Assembly: GCF_020283565.1 (NCBI RefSeq)
Contig: NC_060061.1
Span: 1,798,001-1,862,000 of the forward strand
Source: Trifolium pratense
Lineage: Eukaryota > Streptophyta > Magnoliopsida > Fabales > Fabaceae
Length of the DNA: 64,000 bases
Reading direction: 5' to 3'
The notes beneath the pieces are model-generated. The model had not been told where the DNA came from. It made no database searches and was given only the letters and a program-made list of their open reading frames with translations. Numbering within the stretch: position 1 is the first letter of the stretch; every line of letters begins with the position of its first letter. A program made the translations under genes and the position numbers. Below are positions 10,414 to 21,151 of the stretch, piece by piece.

Positions 10414-10988
10414 GTATCATCATTATGCTAACAATTTCTATTATTGTAACGTCATATTTTGATTTTCTTTCGTTTCTCTATTTTTTTCTATCTAGTTTTC
10501 TGGATTTCCCCTATACAGACCATCCACTTTTCAGTTATTTTTGTGTCTGTAATACCTCTGTCTCCAATGTAGACTAGGAATAGTAAGTACTGTATATTAG
10601 AACTAGGGACATCTATGGGTTCTGAAAAGTTTGATTGCAGAAAGCCAGCAAATGTTATTTCAAATCAGCACCTTTCAGGCATAAGAACAAAATGTATTTT
10701 AAGCTATCATTCAAAATTTACTGAACTTACATCCCACAAACATTATTATTAAACTATGTACATAACCAAATCCCCAACCAAAATCTAAATTCAAATCAAG
10801 ATTCAGTCTCCACGGCTATAAATTTAAATGATCAGGAATTCTGGCTCCTGCCTTAGTTTCTTACCAATGATGGCATACTGTTGGAGGACATCAACAATAA
10901 TAACACCACTACCTTGAATCCCAAGTGGGATGAGGAAATCCGTTTTGACTCCGTTTCGAGAACACTGATTTCCCTACCTCAATCCCCC
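10414..10988. other. No gene seen; possible retroelement leader
   Basis: AT-rich to about 10800. From there to 10988 the minus strand would be the internal 5' leader of the LTR element whose primer-binding site lies at 10989-11002. No Gag-like frame could be recognised, so the element is truncated. Confidence 0.3.
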
Positions 10989-11377
10989 AGTAGGTCGGAC
11001 CAATTGATGGGTCTGTGTATGAATTATGGAATCAAACAGTGAATGATATAGTAATGAAATAGGGAAATAGAGTTTGTATTAATGGAGATAAGCAAATACA
11101 ATATGAGACGGAATGAAGCAACGTGATAACAAACTAGCAGAAAAAGTCCTACTAGCCCCAAAGCACTAAGTGCCCCAAATCACACAAAGGTGACCCCACT
11201 AATTCTAACTGAATTTCTAGCCAAGTTATTCCTTTTGTTCACTACTCTTTATACAGTAGAATAAGTTCTCATGCATTTCATGCTCTCATGCCACCTAATC
11301 ATTCCTTTCTCTCTTCCTTTCCACACCTTAGTCTTGGGCCAAAGTCAAGGCCCACTTTCACATTCAAGTCTCTATCA
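10989..11377 (-). mobile_element. 5' LTR and tRNA-Tyr-type primer-binding site of a truncated LTR element
   Basis: On the minus strand an LTR-like block runs from TGATAGAGACTT (11377) to CAGACCCATCA (11005), ~373 bp, with a TATA-like CTGTATAAAGAG. Two bases later TGGTCCGACCTACTGG (11002 downward) matches the end of plant tRNA-Tyr as I remember it, over about 14 nt. The same site occurs at 20757-20774. The LTR start is inferred from the TGAT/ATCA termini. No partner LTR was found. Confidence 0.6.
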
Positions 11378-11527
11378 TCCGACAAGGCCGAGAGGGACGA
11401 GAAAAGCACATGGCTGACTTAACTTGTTGAATGGTTAACTTCACCTTCGAACTCGGTATTAACAATTGTATCTTTTGGTGTCATTTTCAGTAGGTATCTC
11501 CTTAAAATGGGACTTGGAAATGGTGTA

Positions 11528-12399
11528 GGGCTACGTTTGGCCCGACTTTTTTTAGATGAAAAAGTTACTTTAAGCTTAAAGTTAAAATTGAGAGCTTTAG
11601 AAATAAAGTTAAAGTTGTTTGGCAAATGTTATTTTTATTTTTTTGGTTTCAAATACTCCTTTCAATGTTGTAAGGTTTGTTGAGATATATTTAAATAAAA
11701 CCAAAACAAATTCTTACAAAAATTAATATATTCAAATAAATGTTATTTTATGTTGTCAAAAAAATAAATGTTATTTTATATATGAAAAAAATTTAATTAA
11801 TATATACTGTCAATGTTAAATTATTTTACACATGTGCCTAATAATATATTATTTTTCTTTTTTCAAAAATAATAATAATATATTATTTTGATGGAGTCTG
11901 CTGATTTATTTTGATGTACTGCACCCAATAATATACTATTAACACATCATATATTGTGTTTATGAACATGTAATTGTCAAATTTATTTATTAACGTGGCA
12001 ACACATCATTTGATGCATATGTAAAATGATTTTACACTAATGATATATAGATATTAAACTAAGAAAAATTCATTAATTTTTTTTTTTACAAAAAGTATTT
12101 TTGTTCTAATCTATTGTGGTTTATGGTTTAAAATAAATAGAAATAATTGACTCAAATAAAATAATATATATGACCAAAAATACCGTAAAACTATATAAAC
12201 ATTGGCTGGTAGGATTCGAACACCATATAAATGCCGAGAAGTTATTTTAAAGTTGGTTTTAACAACTTCTACTTTTGTTAAGTTTTGTACATAAAATATA
12301 AGTTGCTTAATTTGTCAAGGACTTTGCAAAAATTCTGTTTGGCCCTCCTTTTTTTTTAAGGAGAAAATAAGAAGAAAAAAAGTGTGGCCAAACAGGCTC
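11528..12399. mobile_element. Non-autonomous DNA transposon with imperfect terminal repeats
   Basis: Ends GGGCTACGTTTGGCC...ACTTTTTTT and, inverted, GAGCCTGTTTGGCCACACTTTTTTT frame an 870-bp AT-rich segment with no coding frame. TA precedes and follows. The GTTTGGCC-type ends are common on plant non-autonomous elements. The superfamily is not clear. It lies next to the truncated LTR element. Confidence 0.5.
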
Positions 12400-12868
12400 T
12401 AGAAAATCAGCTTCTGAGCAACCTCATTGTCAATGGCATTGAGGTTCTCTTCATCCTGGCGTGTGAGGATGACTTGGATCCCATAATAAATTGTTGTCGC
12501 AGGTGACCAATAACTTCAAATAGAGTTGTCCTGGCGGCGGTGGCGTGTTTATTGTGTAGTTTTCAGGGTTTAAGGTTCAGTGGTGCTGGCGGTGCTAGTG
12601 AGGGTGTAATTTCCCGAACCATCACAAGGGTTTGGTTTTGAGGACGAGGTAGAAATGACATTGTCTCTCATCAAGCCGAAAAAAATCAATGTGGAGAACT
12701 GCAAGTACACTGGAACTGGAAAACGATCTGACTTTACTGCTTAAACAAAATTAATGCTTGGAACTGTTTTCTCTTAATCTCTAAAATTGCGTAAAAAAAA
12801 TTCTAATGAATGATCATCTATTTATAGGCTTAGAAACAGATTTTTTTTTTTCTTCAAATCCGGTGATC
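12400..12868 (-). other. Unresolved LTR-like stretch
   Basis: The minus strand has a TATA-like CCTATAAATAGATGATC near 12825, as in an LTR, and moderately GC-rich text (12530-12650) unlike the AT-rich neighbours. I could not find matching ends or a partner. Confidence 0.3.
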
Positions 12869-13257
12869 CGTTGAGCCACGATTGATAGGAGGAAAGCAGT
12901 TGATGGCGTGCGCTAGTGGGTAGTGGCGGGTGCCACATGAATCATGTGTTCTGTTAAAAAGGAGTGGCGGGTGCTACGCATTGTATGCCAGGCTCCATGT
13001 TCTTGTGTGTGGCGTGGGCCACTTGTGTGCTTGCTTCTTTGGGCCTTCAATTCTATCTTAATCCAATTTTTCATTTATTTTGTAGCTCATATATTTTTGT
13101 GATAAATTCCAGACATACCTGAAATACATAAAAATAATAATAATAATAATAATCATAATAATAATAATCATCATAATAATACTACGAAAAATGCCAAGAA
13201 ATAGTAAAATACTAAGCTAATTTCATTAAATAAATAGTTCTTTTTTCGATGTTATCA
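12869..13257 (-). repeat. 3' LTR of the Athila-like element (3'-truncated)
   Basis: Same sequence as the 5' LTR without the MULE insertion, including an AAT microsatellite near 13135-13180 and the short palindrome-rich block (GTGGCGGGTGCCAC type). It stops at TTGAGCCACGATTG, about 30 bp before the expected end. Confidence 0.85.
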
Positions 13258-14140
13258 AACTCCCCTAAACTTGAACCATTGCTTGTCCTCAAGCAATTTA
13301 GCATGCATATATAAAAAACTGTGAAATGCAAAGCAACTCACACAAGGACGTTAAGAGAAGCAGCAACACAAGTACTCATACATGGTCAAAAAATCAAATC
13401 GGCTAAAGTCAATTAATTAGGTACTTATTTAAACAAGGGTATTGTAGCGACACACAAAATTCTCCCTCTTATGATTACCGTTTCGAATATGCCGTTGTAT
13501 CGAAATCAAGTTCTCTTATTTGTTTCATCCTCTTTCATTCTAGAGAGTCACATTAAGACCCTTTATCTGTATTATGCCACACACATGGTAGGAAAACCGG
13601 TTAGCATTCTTATCATCTTTTCTACATACATATGCACACTTTATTCATTTTTTATTTATTTTTTTCTTTTTGAGGCTCAACCATATTACCAAAGTTTTCC
13701 CTTTTCTCTCTTTTTTTTTATTCACCATTGTGCATCAGATGGTTTGCTTATATTCATCGACTAACCTACATAATATGTGCATATCTAAATGGTGTCCGAC
13801 TTGATAAATAAACAACTTGAGGGTTACTACCAAATTAAGATCACAAGACTTATGGGACAACGGTGATTCAAATTGGTAACCATACTAGGGAGACTTTTGG
13901 TGTTGAAACGATTTTGTTTTAAATTTCCCTAACTTCCTTAACTTAGCTTCACGTCATTTTTAACCTATAGAAAATTTAAAAACAATACCGGAAAAACACT
14001 ACTAATTTAATTTTTATTTTAATTGAGATGATAAATTAAACAAAATGAACAGTAAAACTCCTCCCCTAAATTTAAATCTAACATTGTCCTCAATGTTGCG
14101 ACTCAAGTGTAGAGATGGAGCGCGGAACCTGGAGTGATTA
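13258..14140. other. Untranslated 3' internal region of the Athila-like element
   Basis: No convincing frame on either strand. It ends in the polypurine tract next to the 3' LTR. Long internal non-coding 3' regions are common in Athila-type elements. Confidence 0.45.
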
Positions 14141-15433
14141 TTAATCGTGGGGAGGCTGCTGGTGTTGCTGAAAATCATCAAAATGCAGTCTCAAGTTGCC
14201 TAACTCCTGTACGACACGGTCGAGTTGCTGTTGACGGCGCGCTTCTGCGCTCTCCCATCGATTATAGTAGCCCTGCATCTCATGTTGGTTATGGAGCATT
14301 TTTGTTTGTTGGGCTTGTAAAAGGTGCATTTGTTCCATCATTTCCTCTTGTTGTTGATACATGGCATAAAAAAGTCCATCGCACTCTTCACTGATAGCAT
14401 TTTGGGCGCGTATTTCATAGAGCACATCATCAATGGTACTTTGTTTGGAAGAGGAAGAACTACCTGCAAAAGTGTTAGAAGAAGGTGTGGTGTGTGCAGG
14501 TGGAACAACATTGGTGTTCGTGGGAGCTTGCGGAGGCCCGGGGTTATAACAAAAATTGTTATGGTTACGTACATCCGTTCGCTGAGGGTTAGGCAGAATA
14601 AGATTAGGAAAAACTTTATTATTAATCATTAAATTAAACTTACCATCGCTTCGTTCTTTAACTAAATTAAACTTTTAATCAATAAAACGTGGTGGTGTTG
14701 GTTCTAGAGTTGCTAATCGGTTTCCTAATCCGATGGCTTTTGCTATTGTTGTTATTAACCCACCAAAAATGATTGCTCCACTTTTTGCGGCAACAATCGA
14801 ACGCATGTGAAGAAGCATGAAGGGGACGAAATTAATTTTCTCTTTTGTAACAGTAGCAAACAGATAGAAAATCTCCTTTGAATTTACTTTGTTTGAATTG
14901 GCCCGGCCAAAAATAGTAGAAGCTAAAAGTTGACGAAGATAGCGCATGGCCGGGTTATGAATTGCCGATGCAGTGTTGCCCTCAAAACTAGTGGTTTGTT
15001 TAGCTGTTAGTCCTCTCCAAAATTGGGTAAAAGAAGTGAACCACCTCTCATTTTCAGGAACCTCATACTACTCTATTTCCATGAGGGAAACATAGAAGAT
15101 CAACTAATCGTTAAAATCAAAGTCATACTCCTCATTAAACATAAGGAAATGAACAGAGCCACTAGAACTTCTTGTTTCAGGGTTGGTAACAACTATAAGA
15201 GAGCTAAGAAATTCTAGTGTTAGTTGGACATAAACAGGATTTAGTTGAGATAGGAAAAATTTTAAATCTAAAAGATTAAGCATGTAATTTACACTATTAT
15301 ATAATCCTAATTTCTTTAAACAAGCTACATTAGCATACCGTGTGGGTTGGATTTCTCTACTGCTTAAGGCTGTATAGATTTTAGCTTGCTTTTCCCCTGC
15401 ATTTCCTTGCCTAAATATTATTTCATAAGCCAT
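14141..15433 (-). pseudogene. Second Athila ORF1-type frame, degenerate
   Basis: Three minus-strand pieces in succession (15433-15104, 14947-14675, 14629-14141) read as one broken ORF1/gag-like protein. The N-terminal part has KIYTALSSREIQPTRYAN and LTLEFLSSL, matching the LALEFLSS motif of the first copy. The middle part has FGRANSNKVNSKEIF and IAKAIGLGNRL (first copy: ARAIGLHTPL). The C-terminal part is Gln-rich and predicted coiled coil (QQQEEMMEQMHLLQAQQTK). Stops separate the pieces. It is clearly a diverged paralogue and not a recent duplicate of the frame at 16-17 kb. Confidence 0.7.
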
Positions 15434-16048
15434 TGTGAAGAGAGGTATGAAATTTCAGATGTGTGGAGGGCGGTGAGATACCTGTGGCGTGCTGCACTTA
15501 AATAGAACTAGGAAGTGCATGTGTGTGTGTGGCGCCCGCCATCTTATGTGTGTGGGGCACTTAAATAGTGGTGATGTTTGGTGCATGTGTGTGGCAGCAT
15601 GCGCTGCCTGCTTGATTCTCTGGCGCGCGCCAGCTTGCAGGTTGCATGCTTTGGCATGTGCTTGCTTGGACTAGCTTCTGATCATATACTAGGATTGAAT
15701 TGGATGCATATTAATAATAATTTTATTTTGACCAAAACAGTGTTGTTTGCATTGTAAAATAATGTATGGTAATTGAATTAGTTGTACCATGCAGAAAAAA
15801 TATAAATGTAACTATTAATTCGCAAGACTAGAATCTAAGAGTGGATAGAATGTAAGAGTGGATGTACTGAGAATAATGATACTAATAATAAATATACCTA
15901 TTATAAAAATTTAGACCAGCGTATATATGAAGATAATTATTCATGCAAAATGAAAATGATTGTTTCTAATTTAGAAAGTGATGCAATGGTAAATGTTTAT
16001 TTGATGCAATGTTCTGCGAAGGAAAAAAAATGCGGTAAATATGCGTGA
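15434..16048. other. Spacer between the two ORF1-type frames
   Basis: Holds a GT-rich, locally palindromic block (GTGTGGCGCCCGCCA, GGCGCGCGCCAGC; about 15520-15660) resembling the palindrome-rich part of the LTRs, then AT-rich sequence. It could be a fragment of a related LTR, meaning two elements merged here. Confidence 0.35.
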
Positions 16049-17125
16049 TCAGCCACTTGGAGGTGTATCTACGGGAGGAAGACGCTGTCGTATGCCGAGG
16101 ATTTGATGTGTCAGATGATCGAGCTGCGCAATGGCGAGGTCCATAAAACTATGGAAGTCCGTGCGAAGCGTAACGAGCTCGGCCTGTAGATTGGCGATAG
16201 CAGCACCATGATCAACTTGAGACGGTGGGATAGTTGTAGAAGTAGCCGGAGGGGTAGGGGATGCAGGTCCAGGGGTGTAGTGGTAAAGTGAAGGAGTGTC
16301 AGGGTCAGTTTCGTCTTGGCCTTCTAAATCATAGAGCCAATTTCTTTTGTTATGCACACTAGTTCTATCACTATTGGGCAGGGTGAATTGGTGAACTGGC
16401 TCAAAGTTAATTAGTAGTTGAAATTCATTAGGTCCATGGTTCCCTATCAAGTGGTTGTTGAAGCAGAAAGTTATGTCCTTGGGTTGTATTCCTCCAGAAA
16501 GGACAATTTGGGATAAGGGAGTATGGAGACCTATAGCCCTAGCTAGGAATGTGACAAAATCGCCAATACTGATGTGGTGAGTGGGGTCCTCAATAATTTT
16601 GACAAAGTTTGCAAGGAGGAAAGTTGCAGCATTAATTGTTAGGCTCTGGTAAACACAAAACATCACGCAACGTTCCGCTTTAGAGACTGTCGTATTGTTT
16701 ACCGATTTCCCAAAAAAAGTGCGGGCTATGATCATATGGAAATACCTAAGCGCCAGGTTATGGATTTCAGTACTATTTCTTGCATCCGGAGTCGAGTTAG
16801 GGTTTCCTAATATACTCCTCCAATAACATTTAAGTTCACTCTCTATGAATGTATCATCCTGAACTTTTATGAAAGCATCGGGGCCGCTAGGAACTCCTAA
16901 AAATTCAGCTATCTCACGGTGGGTATAACTGTAGGTGTTCCCGAATATCCTAAAGCTAACGAGGTCACTACAGATGTATTTCCCATGATTAGGGTCATAC
17001 TTAAATGAGCTTAAGAACTCAAGGGCCAGGCTACAGTATGTCGGGAGGTTGGAAAAAGCGAAACGTTCCCACCCTATTTGGTTAGTCAAAAACCTGACAC
17101 TCTCGGAGATACCTAGGGCTACCAT
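16049..17125 (-). CDS. Athila ORF1-type (gag-like) protein, 358 aa, intact
   Basis: An uninterrupted frame from ATG at 17125 to the stop at 16049. It resembles the plant retrotransposon ORF-1/putative plant transposon protein family: LEFLSSFKYDPNHGKY, GNTYSYTHREIAEFLGVPSG and LARAIGLHTPLSQIVLSGG are the recognisable blocks. The last third is Pro/Thr-rich, followed by a helical, probably coiled-coil end (about residues 305-350). Such proteins are taken to be the Gag of Athila-type elements, with a likely structural role in particles. It lies ~155 bp downstream of the 5' LTR. No protease or polymerase follows. The intact frame is notable for an otherwise degenerate region. Confidence 0.75.
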   Translation of the reverse strand: MVALGISESVRFLTNQIGWERFAFSNLPTYCSLALEFLSSFKYDPNHGKYICSDLVSFRIFGNTYSYTHREIAEFLGVPSGPDAFIKVQDDTFIESELKCYWRSILGNPNSTPDARNSTEIHNLALRYFHMIIARTFFGKSVNNTTVSKAERCVMFCVYQSLTINAATFLLANFVKIIEDPTHHISIGDFVTFLARAIGLHTPLSQIVLSGGIQPKDITFCFNNHLIGNHGPNEFQLLINFEPVHQFTLPNSDRTSVHNKRNWLYDLEGQDETDPDTPSLYHYTPGPASPTPPATSTTIPPSQVDHGAAIANLQAELVTLRTDFHSFMDLAIAQLDHLTHQILGIRQRLPPVDTPPSG

Positions 17126-17280
17126 GGTGTGGCTATCAGGAAAGGTGTTTAATTATTGAATCCTTTGAAGCAACTAAAATTCACATTCCGGTTTCTTAAG
17201 TCTTAACCTTACAACATAAGCGAATCATTGAAGAAATAGTCTCTGTGGGGGATAATCTTTTATACTGCCCTATGTACCTG

Positions 17281-18755
17281 TGATATTTCTACAAGTGCAC
17301 GATATACCCGTTGAGCCACGATTGATGATGCGTGCGCCAAAATAGGAGGAAAGCAGTTGCTGTCGTGCGCTAGTGGGTAGTGGCGGGTGCCACATGAATC
17401 ATGTATTCCTATTAAAAAGGAGTGGCGGGTGCCACGCATTGTATGGCAGGCGCCAATGTCTTGTGTGTGGCGTGGGCCACTTGTGTGCTTGCTTCTTTGG
17501 GCCTTCAATCCTATCTTAATCTAATTTTTCATTTATTTTGTAGCTCATATATTTTTGTGATAAGTTCCAGACATAACTGAAATACATAAAAATAAGGGTA
17601 AATGATCATTTACCCCCCTGCAAAATAAGCAAATTTTCGTTTACCCCCCTGCACAGATTTTTTTTCTGTTTACCCCCTTACAAAAAATAGATTCCCTCAT
17701 TTCGCCCCCTGGGTGTACAGCAGGACAAGTGACTATGCAAACCTGTTGACGTGGCTTGTACATGTGGAAAAAATCATTTATATTTATTTTTTAAATTCCA
17801 CGTCAGATAATATTTTTTTAAAAAAAAATAATAATTTTTTTCCTACAAAAAAAAAAAATCTGTTTTTTTTTAAAAAATTCCTACAAAAAAATTATTATTT
17901 TTTTCATACAAATGATTTTAAAAAAATTTCCAACAAAAAAAAAATTTCCTCCCAAAATAAAAAAAAAATGAATTTTCTTAATTTTCTCCCAAAATAAAGA
18001 TTTACTCCGAAATAAAGTTTATTTCCGAAATAAAAATTTTAAAGATTTTTTGAATTAAAAAAACATAATATTTATTTTTTAAAAACAAAACTTTATTTTT
18101 TGTTATTCTCTTTGAATTAAAAAAAATAGAAAAAGATTTTCAAAAAAAATATAAAATAGAAAAACAAGTTTTATTGGTGTTTTCCTCTTCTATCAAAACC
18201 ATTTGCCCTAAAACTAGAAAAATATAAAGAAGTAGAAGACAATAATGAAGTACAAGATGATTTCGGCGAAGATTCTGTTTTTTTTAATTCAAAAAGATTT
18301 GAAAATAAATCTTTATTTTTGCAATAAAATAAGAAAATTCGTTTTTTAATTTTATTTTAGGAAAAAAATACTCAATAATTTTGTACGAAAAAAAAAGTTA
18401 TTTCTAGGAATTTTTTTTTTTTTTTTTTTGGTACATGGAATTTTTTTTTAAAAATTTTGAAAGAATAAAAAAACAAAATTCGTTTTTTAAATTTTGTAGG
18501 AAAAAAAAATTTTAATTTTAATTTTTTGAAAAAAATATTATCTGACGTGGAATTTAAAAATAAATATAAATGATTTTTTTCCATGTATACAAGCCACGTC
18601 AGCAAATTTGCACAGTCACTTGTCCTGCTGTACACCCAGGGGGCGAAATGAGAGAATCTATTTTTTGCAGGGGGGTAAACAAAAAACAAATATGTGCAGG
18701 GGGTAAACGAAAATTTCCTTATTTTGCAGGGGGGTAAATGATCATTTACCCTAAA

Positions 18756-18790
<35 letters not shown>

Positions 18791-18862
18791 GAAAAATGCA
18801 AAATAATAGTAAAATACTAAGCTAATTTCATTAAATAAATTGTGCATTTTTCGGTGTTATCA
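17281..18862 (-). repeat. 5' LTR of the Athila-like element
   Basis: Starts TGATAACACCG (18862) and ends GAAATATCA (17281) on the minus strand. Of its 1582 bp, 1156 bp plus a 9-bp duplication are a later transposon insertion. A clean primer-binding site is not visible after 17281. Confidence 0.8.
17596..18751. mobile_element. MULE-type MITE with long terminal inverted repeats
   Basis: 1156 bp with inverted repeats of about 200 bp or more starting GGGTAAATGATCATTTACCC and flanked by a perfect 9-bp duplication TAAAAATAA (17587-17595 and 18752-18760). Nine-base duplications and long inverted ends point to Mutator-like elements. The other LTR of the host element (13.1 kb) shows the empty site. 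Each arm also carries its own small palindrome and a CCACGTCAG motif. No transposase is coded. Confidence 0.95.
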
Positions 18863-20756
18863 TTGCAGACAGGTATCACATGCTTTGACAAATTCCTAAA
18901 GTATTTTTAATTCCCAACCAATATAAACTTGCAGCAATCCGTCTATAAGTCCTATAAAAACCGGAATGACCACCCTGGGGAGTTTTGTGAAACTCTTGTA
19001 ACAGTTTCTGAATTAATGTGGATTTGCTGGATATAACAAGTCGTGCCTCATAGAACAGCATCCCTTGTTTATACTCAAATTCATGGTTCACTTCCCTGCT
19101 GCAACTTCTTTACAATCTCCATCAATTTGTCATCCTTTTGAACCTCACCACATATCAAATTCCATTCCTCCCACACCGGGTAAGAAATCAAAGCTTGTAG
19201 CTTTCTTCCTTCACCCACACGAGACAACACATCAGCTCCTCTATTCTCTTTGCCTGGCTTATAACATATCTCAAAATTATATCCCAACAATTTTGCTGCC
19301 CAGTTCTGTTGCTTTATCTTTTGCGGTAACAATTGTTTCAAACTTTTCTGGTTGATACGTTAAACTTTCTCCCAAGAAGATAAGGCCTCCAATGTTGAAT
19401 AGCCATTACCACCGCCATTAAGCTCTTTCTCATATGCGGATTTAGTCAAATTCCGCACTCCAAGAGCTTTGCTAAAGTATGCAACAGGCTTCTTATCTTG
19501 CATTAAAATGGCCCCAACACCACACCCCGACGCATCACATTCTACAGTAAACTGTCTATCAAAATTAGGCAGTGCAAGTACTAGAGTTGTGGTCAGTTTC
19601 CCCTTCAATGCTTCAAACACAGATTGTACTTCCGGTCCCCACATAAAAGCATCTTTTTTTGTTAAATCGGTAAAGGGTCTTGCTATCTTCCCATAGTCAC
19701 GTATAAATTTCCTAGTAACCGGTAAGGCCTAAAAACCCACGAACACCCTTTACATTAGTAGGAGTAGGCCAGTTGGTTACACTCACAACCTTATTCGGAT
19801 CGACAGCAACACCTTCAGCAGAAATAAGGTGACTCAAATACTCAACCTCCTTTTGAGCAAAACTGCATTTCTTTTTATTCGCCACCAGTCCATGATTCTG
19901 CAAAGTGCTCAGAATCGTCTCCAAATGCTCCAAATGTGACTGCCAATCGTGACTGTAAATCAAAATGTCGTGGAAAAAGACTAGTACAAATTTCCTCAAC
20001 ATCTTGCGAAACACTTCATTCATTAAACTCTGGAATGTAGAGGGTGCATTCATGAGTCCCTCATGTGTCCTAAAAGCTGTCTAATGAATGTCCTCCAGTT
20101 TAACTCGCACTTGATGGTACCCCGACTTCAAATCAAGCTTCGAAAAATACCTGGACCCATGTAATTCATCAAGGAGTTCCTCAATAACTGGAATTGGAAA
20201 CTTATCCGGTACCGTAGCCTTGTTAAGGTGCGATAGTCTATGCACATTCGCCATGAATTGTCTTTTTTTTTTTTTTTTTCCCACCAAAATAACAGGACTA
20301 GTGTTGTTCCGGATAATCCCCGCTTCTAACATCTCTTTTATGGTGGTGTGGGTACCAATAAGGTCTCACATTAACTGGACCTTGTCCCTCCATCAAAGTA
20401 ATAGCATGAGAGCGTCCCCTCTCTGGTGGTAAGCCATTGGGTTCTTGCAATACCCTAACATATTTATCCAACATCTCCTCTAACTCGCCATGCATTCTCT
20501 ACCCTTCCCAACTCTTCTAACCTTGGGTGGTGTTGCCTACACCGGATGTTTTGCAAAACAACCATCTGCTATTCTTTTCCACCCAACCCGTGCAAGGTTA
20601 CCCACTTGGAACCACTCCAAAAACTCATTGGTTGTTTAGACCAATTCATAATAGTATCCCCTAATGTCTTCGACCATTCAATTCCCAATACCACTCCGTC
20701 TTCCTAGCGATCGTGATTTGTTTCTTGGTTGGCATTCACTGGTTCCGGCAGAAGAT
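18863..20756 (-). pseudogene. Chromovirus pol: protease end, reverse transcriptase, RNase H, integrase zinc domain
   Basis: Minus-strand pieces in order: protease C-terminus (GVVLGIEWSKTLGD, ~20640), RT ([32 protein letters not shown], then STFQSLMNEVFRKMLRKF), RNase H (FTVECDASGCGVGAILMQ), connection (GKENRGADVLSR) and integrase H2C2 zinc domain (GGHSGFYRTYRRI ... KACDTC). RT is broken by a T-tract expansion near 20265 and frame shifts. The metal-binding motif reads FFHDILIYS where active elements have FFDD, so a catalytic Asp is lost. The frame stops exactly where the Athila-like LTR begins. Confidence 0.9.
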
Positions 20757-20774
20757 ATCCGGTAGGTCGGACCA
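20757..20774 (-). other. Primer-binding site matching tRNA-Tyr
   Basis: Three bases after the LTR end the minus strand reads TGGTCCGACCTACCGGAT, complementary over 18 nt to the 3' end of plant tRNA-Tyr including CCA, as far as I recall that tRNA. This identifies the LTR at 20778-21151 as a 5' LTR. Confidence 0.75.
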
Positions 20775-20777
20775 GTT

Positions 20778-21151
20778 TGATACGAACCAAATCTCAACAC
20801 AGGAATTAAAGCAACAATTTAGATGTAAAGATGAAATAATGGCTGTTTATTAATATGAATCAAGAGTGAATTACAGAGAAGGAATAATCCTTGACTGACA
20901 CAGAGCGTAGCTCCTTGTAAGAAGCTTATTGCTTCGTACCCATAACAAACTTAGCTACAATCCAAGATAAGATCCTCTTATCTCACTCTACGCCATATAA
21001 TAAAACGGTTACAGCCATAAACCAATGAATGCCACATCATTCGCACCTCGAGGATTGCCGACTCGCATATTCCTCACCCTTCTAGAATAAACTTACCATT
21101 TCTTGGGCATCCTGCTGACTGTGTACCAAATAATTAGCTGCACCCCTATCA
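20778..21151 (-). repeat. 5' LTR of the second chromovirus-type element (copy 2)
   Basis: 374 bp from TGATAGGGGTG (21151) to GTTCGTATCA (20778), the same family as 8025-8528 without the MITE. Upstream lies the same Gag position (YQRWEF) and the same ATTTT flank as copy 1. Downstream is the primer-binding site and pol, with gag missing from this element. Confidence 0.85.

Larger units (their letters stand above)
12869..18862 (-). mobile_element. Athila-like LTR element without pol, two ORF1-type frames
   Basis: 5' LTR at 17281-18862 (with a MULE-MITE inside), two gag/ORF1-like frames (17125-16049 and 15433-14141), a polypurine tract at about 13258-13270 (minus strand GGGGAGTT) preceded by the Athila-like TTGAGGACAAGC motif, and a 3' LTR at 12869-13257 lacking its last ~30 bp. 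The LTRs start TGATAACA and the 5' one ends ATATCA. By eye they are roughly 94% alike over the shared part. No protease, reverse transcriptase or integrase is present, so it depends on another element. The 5' end cuts exactly into a chromovirus integrase. Confidence 0.8.

Noticed and set aside
14134..14632. Plus-strand frames of 86 and 102 codons
   Set aside because: They lie opposite the Gln-rich part of the Athila-like ORF1 and match no family I know.
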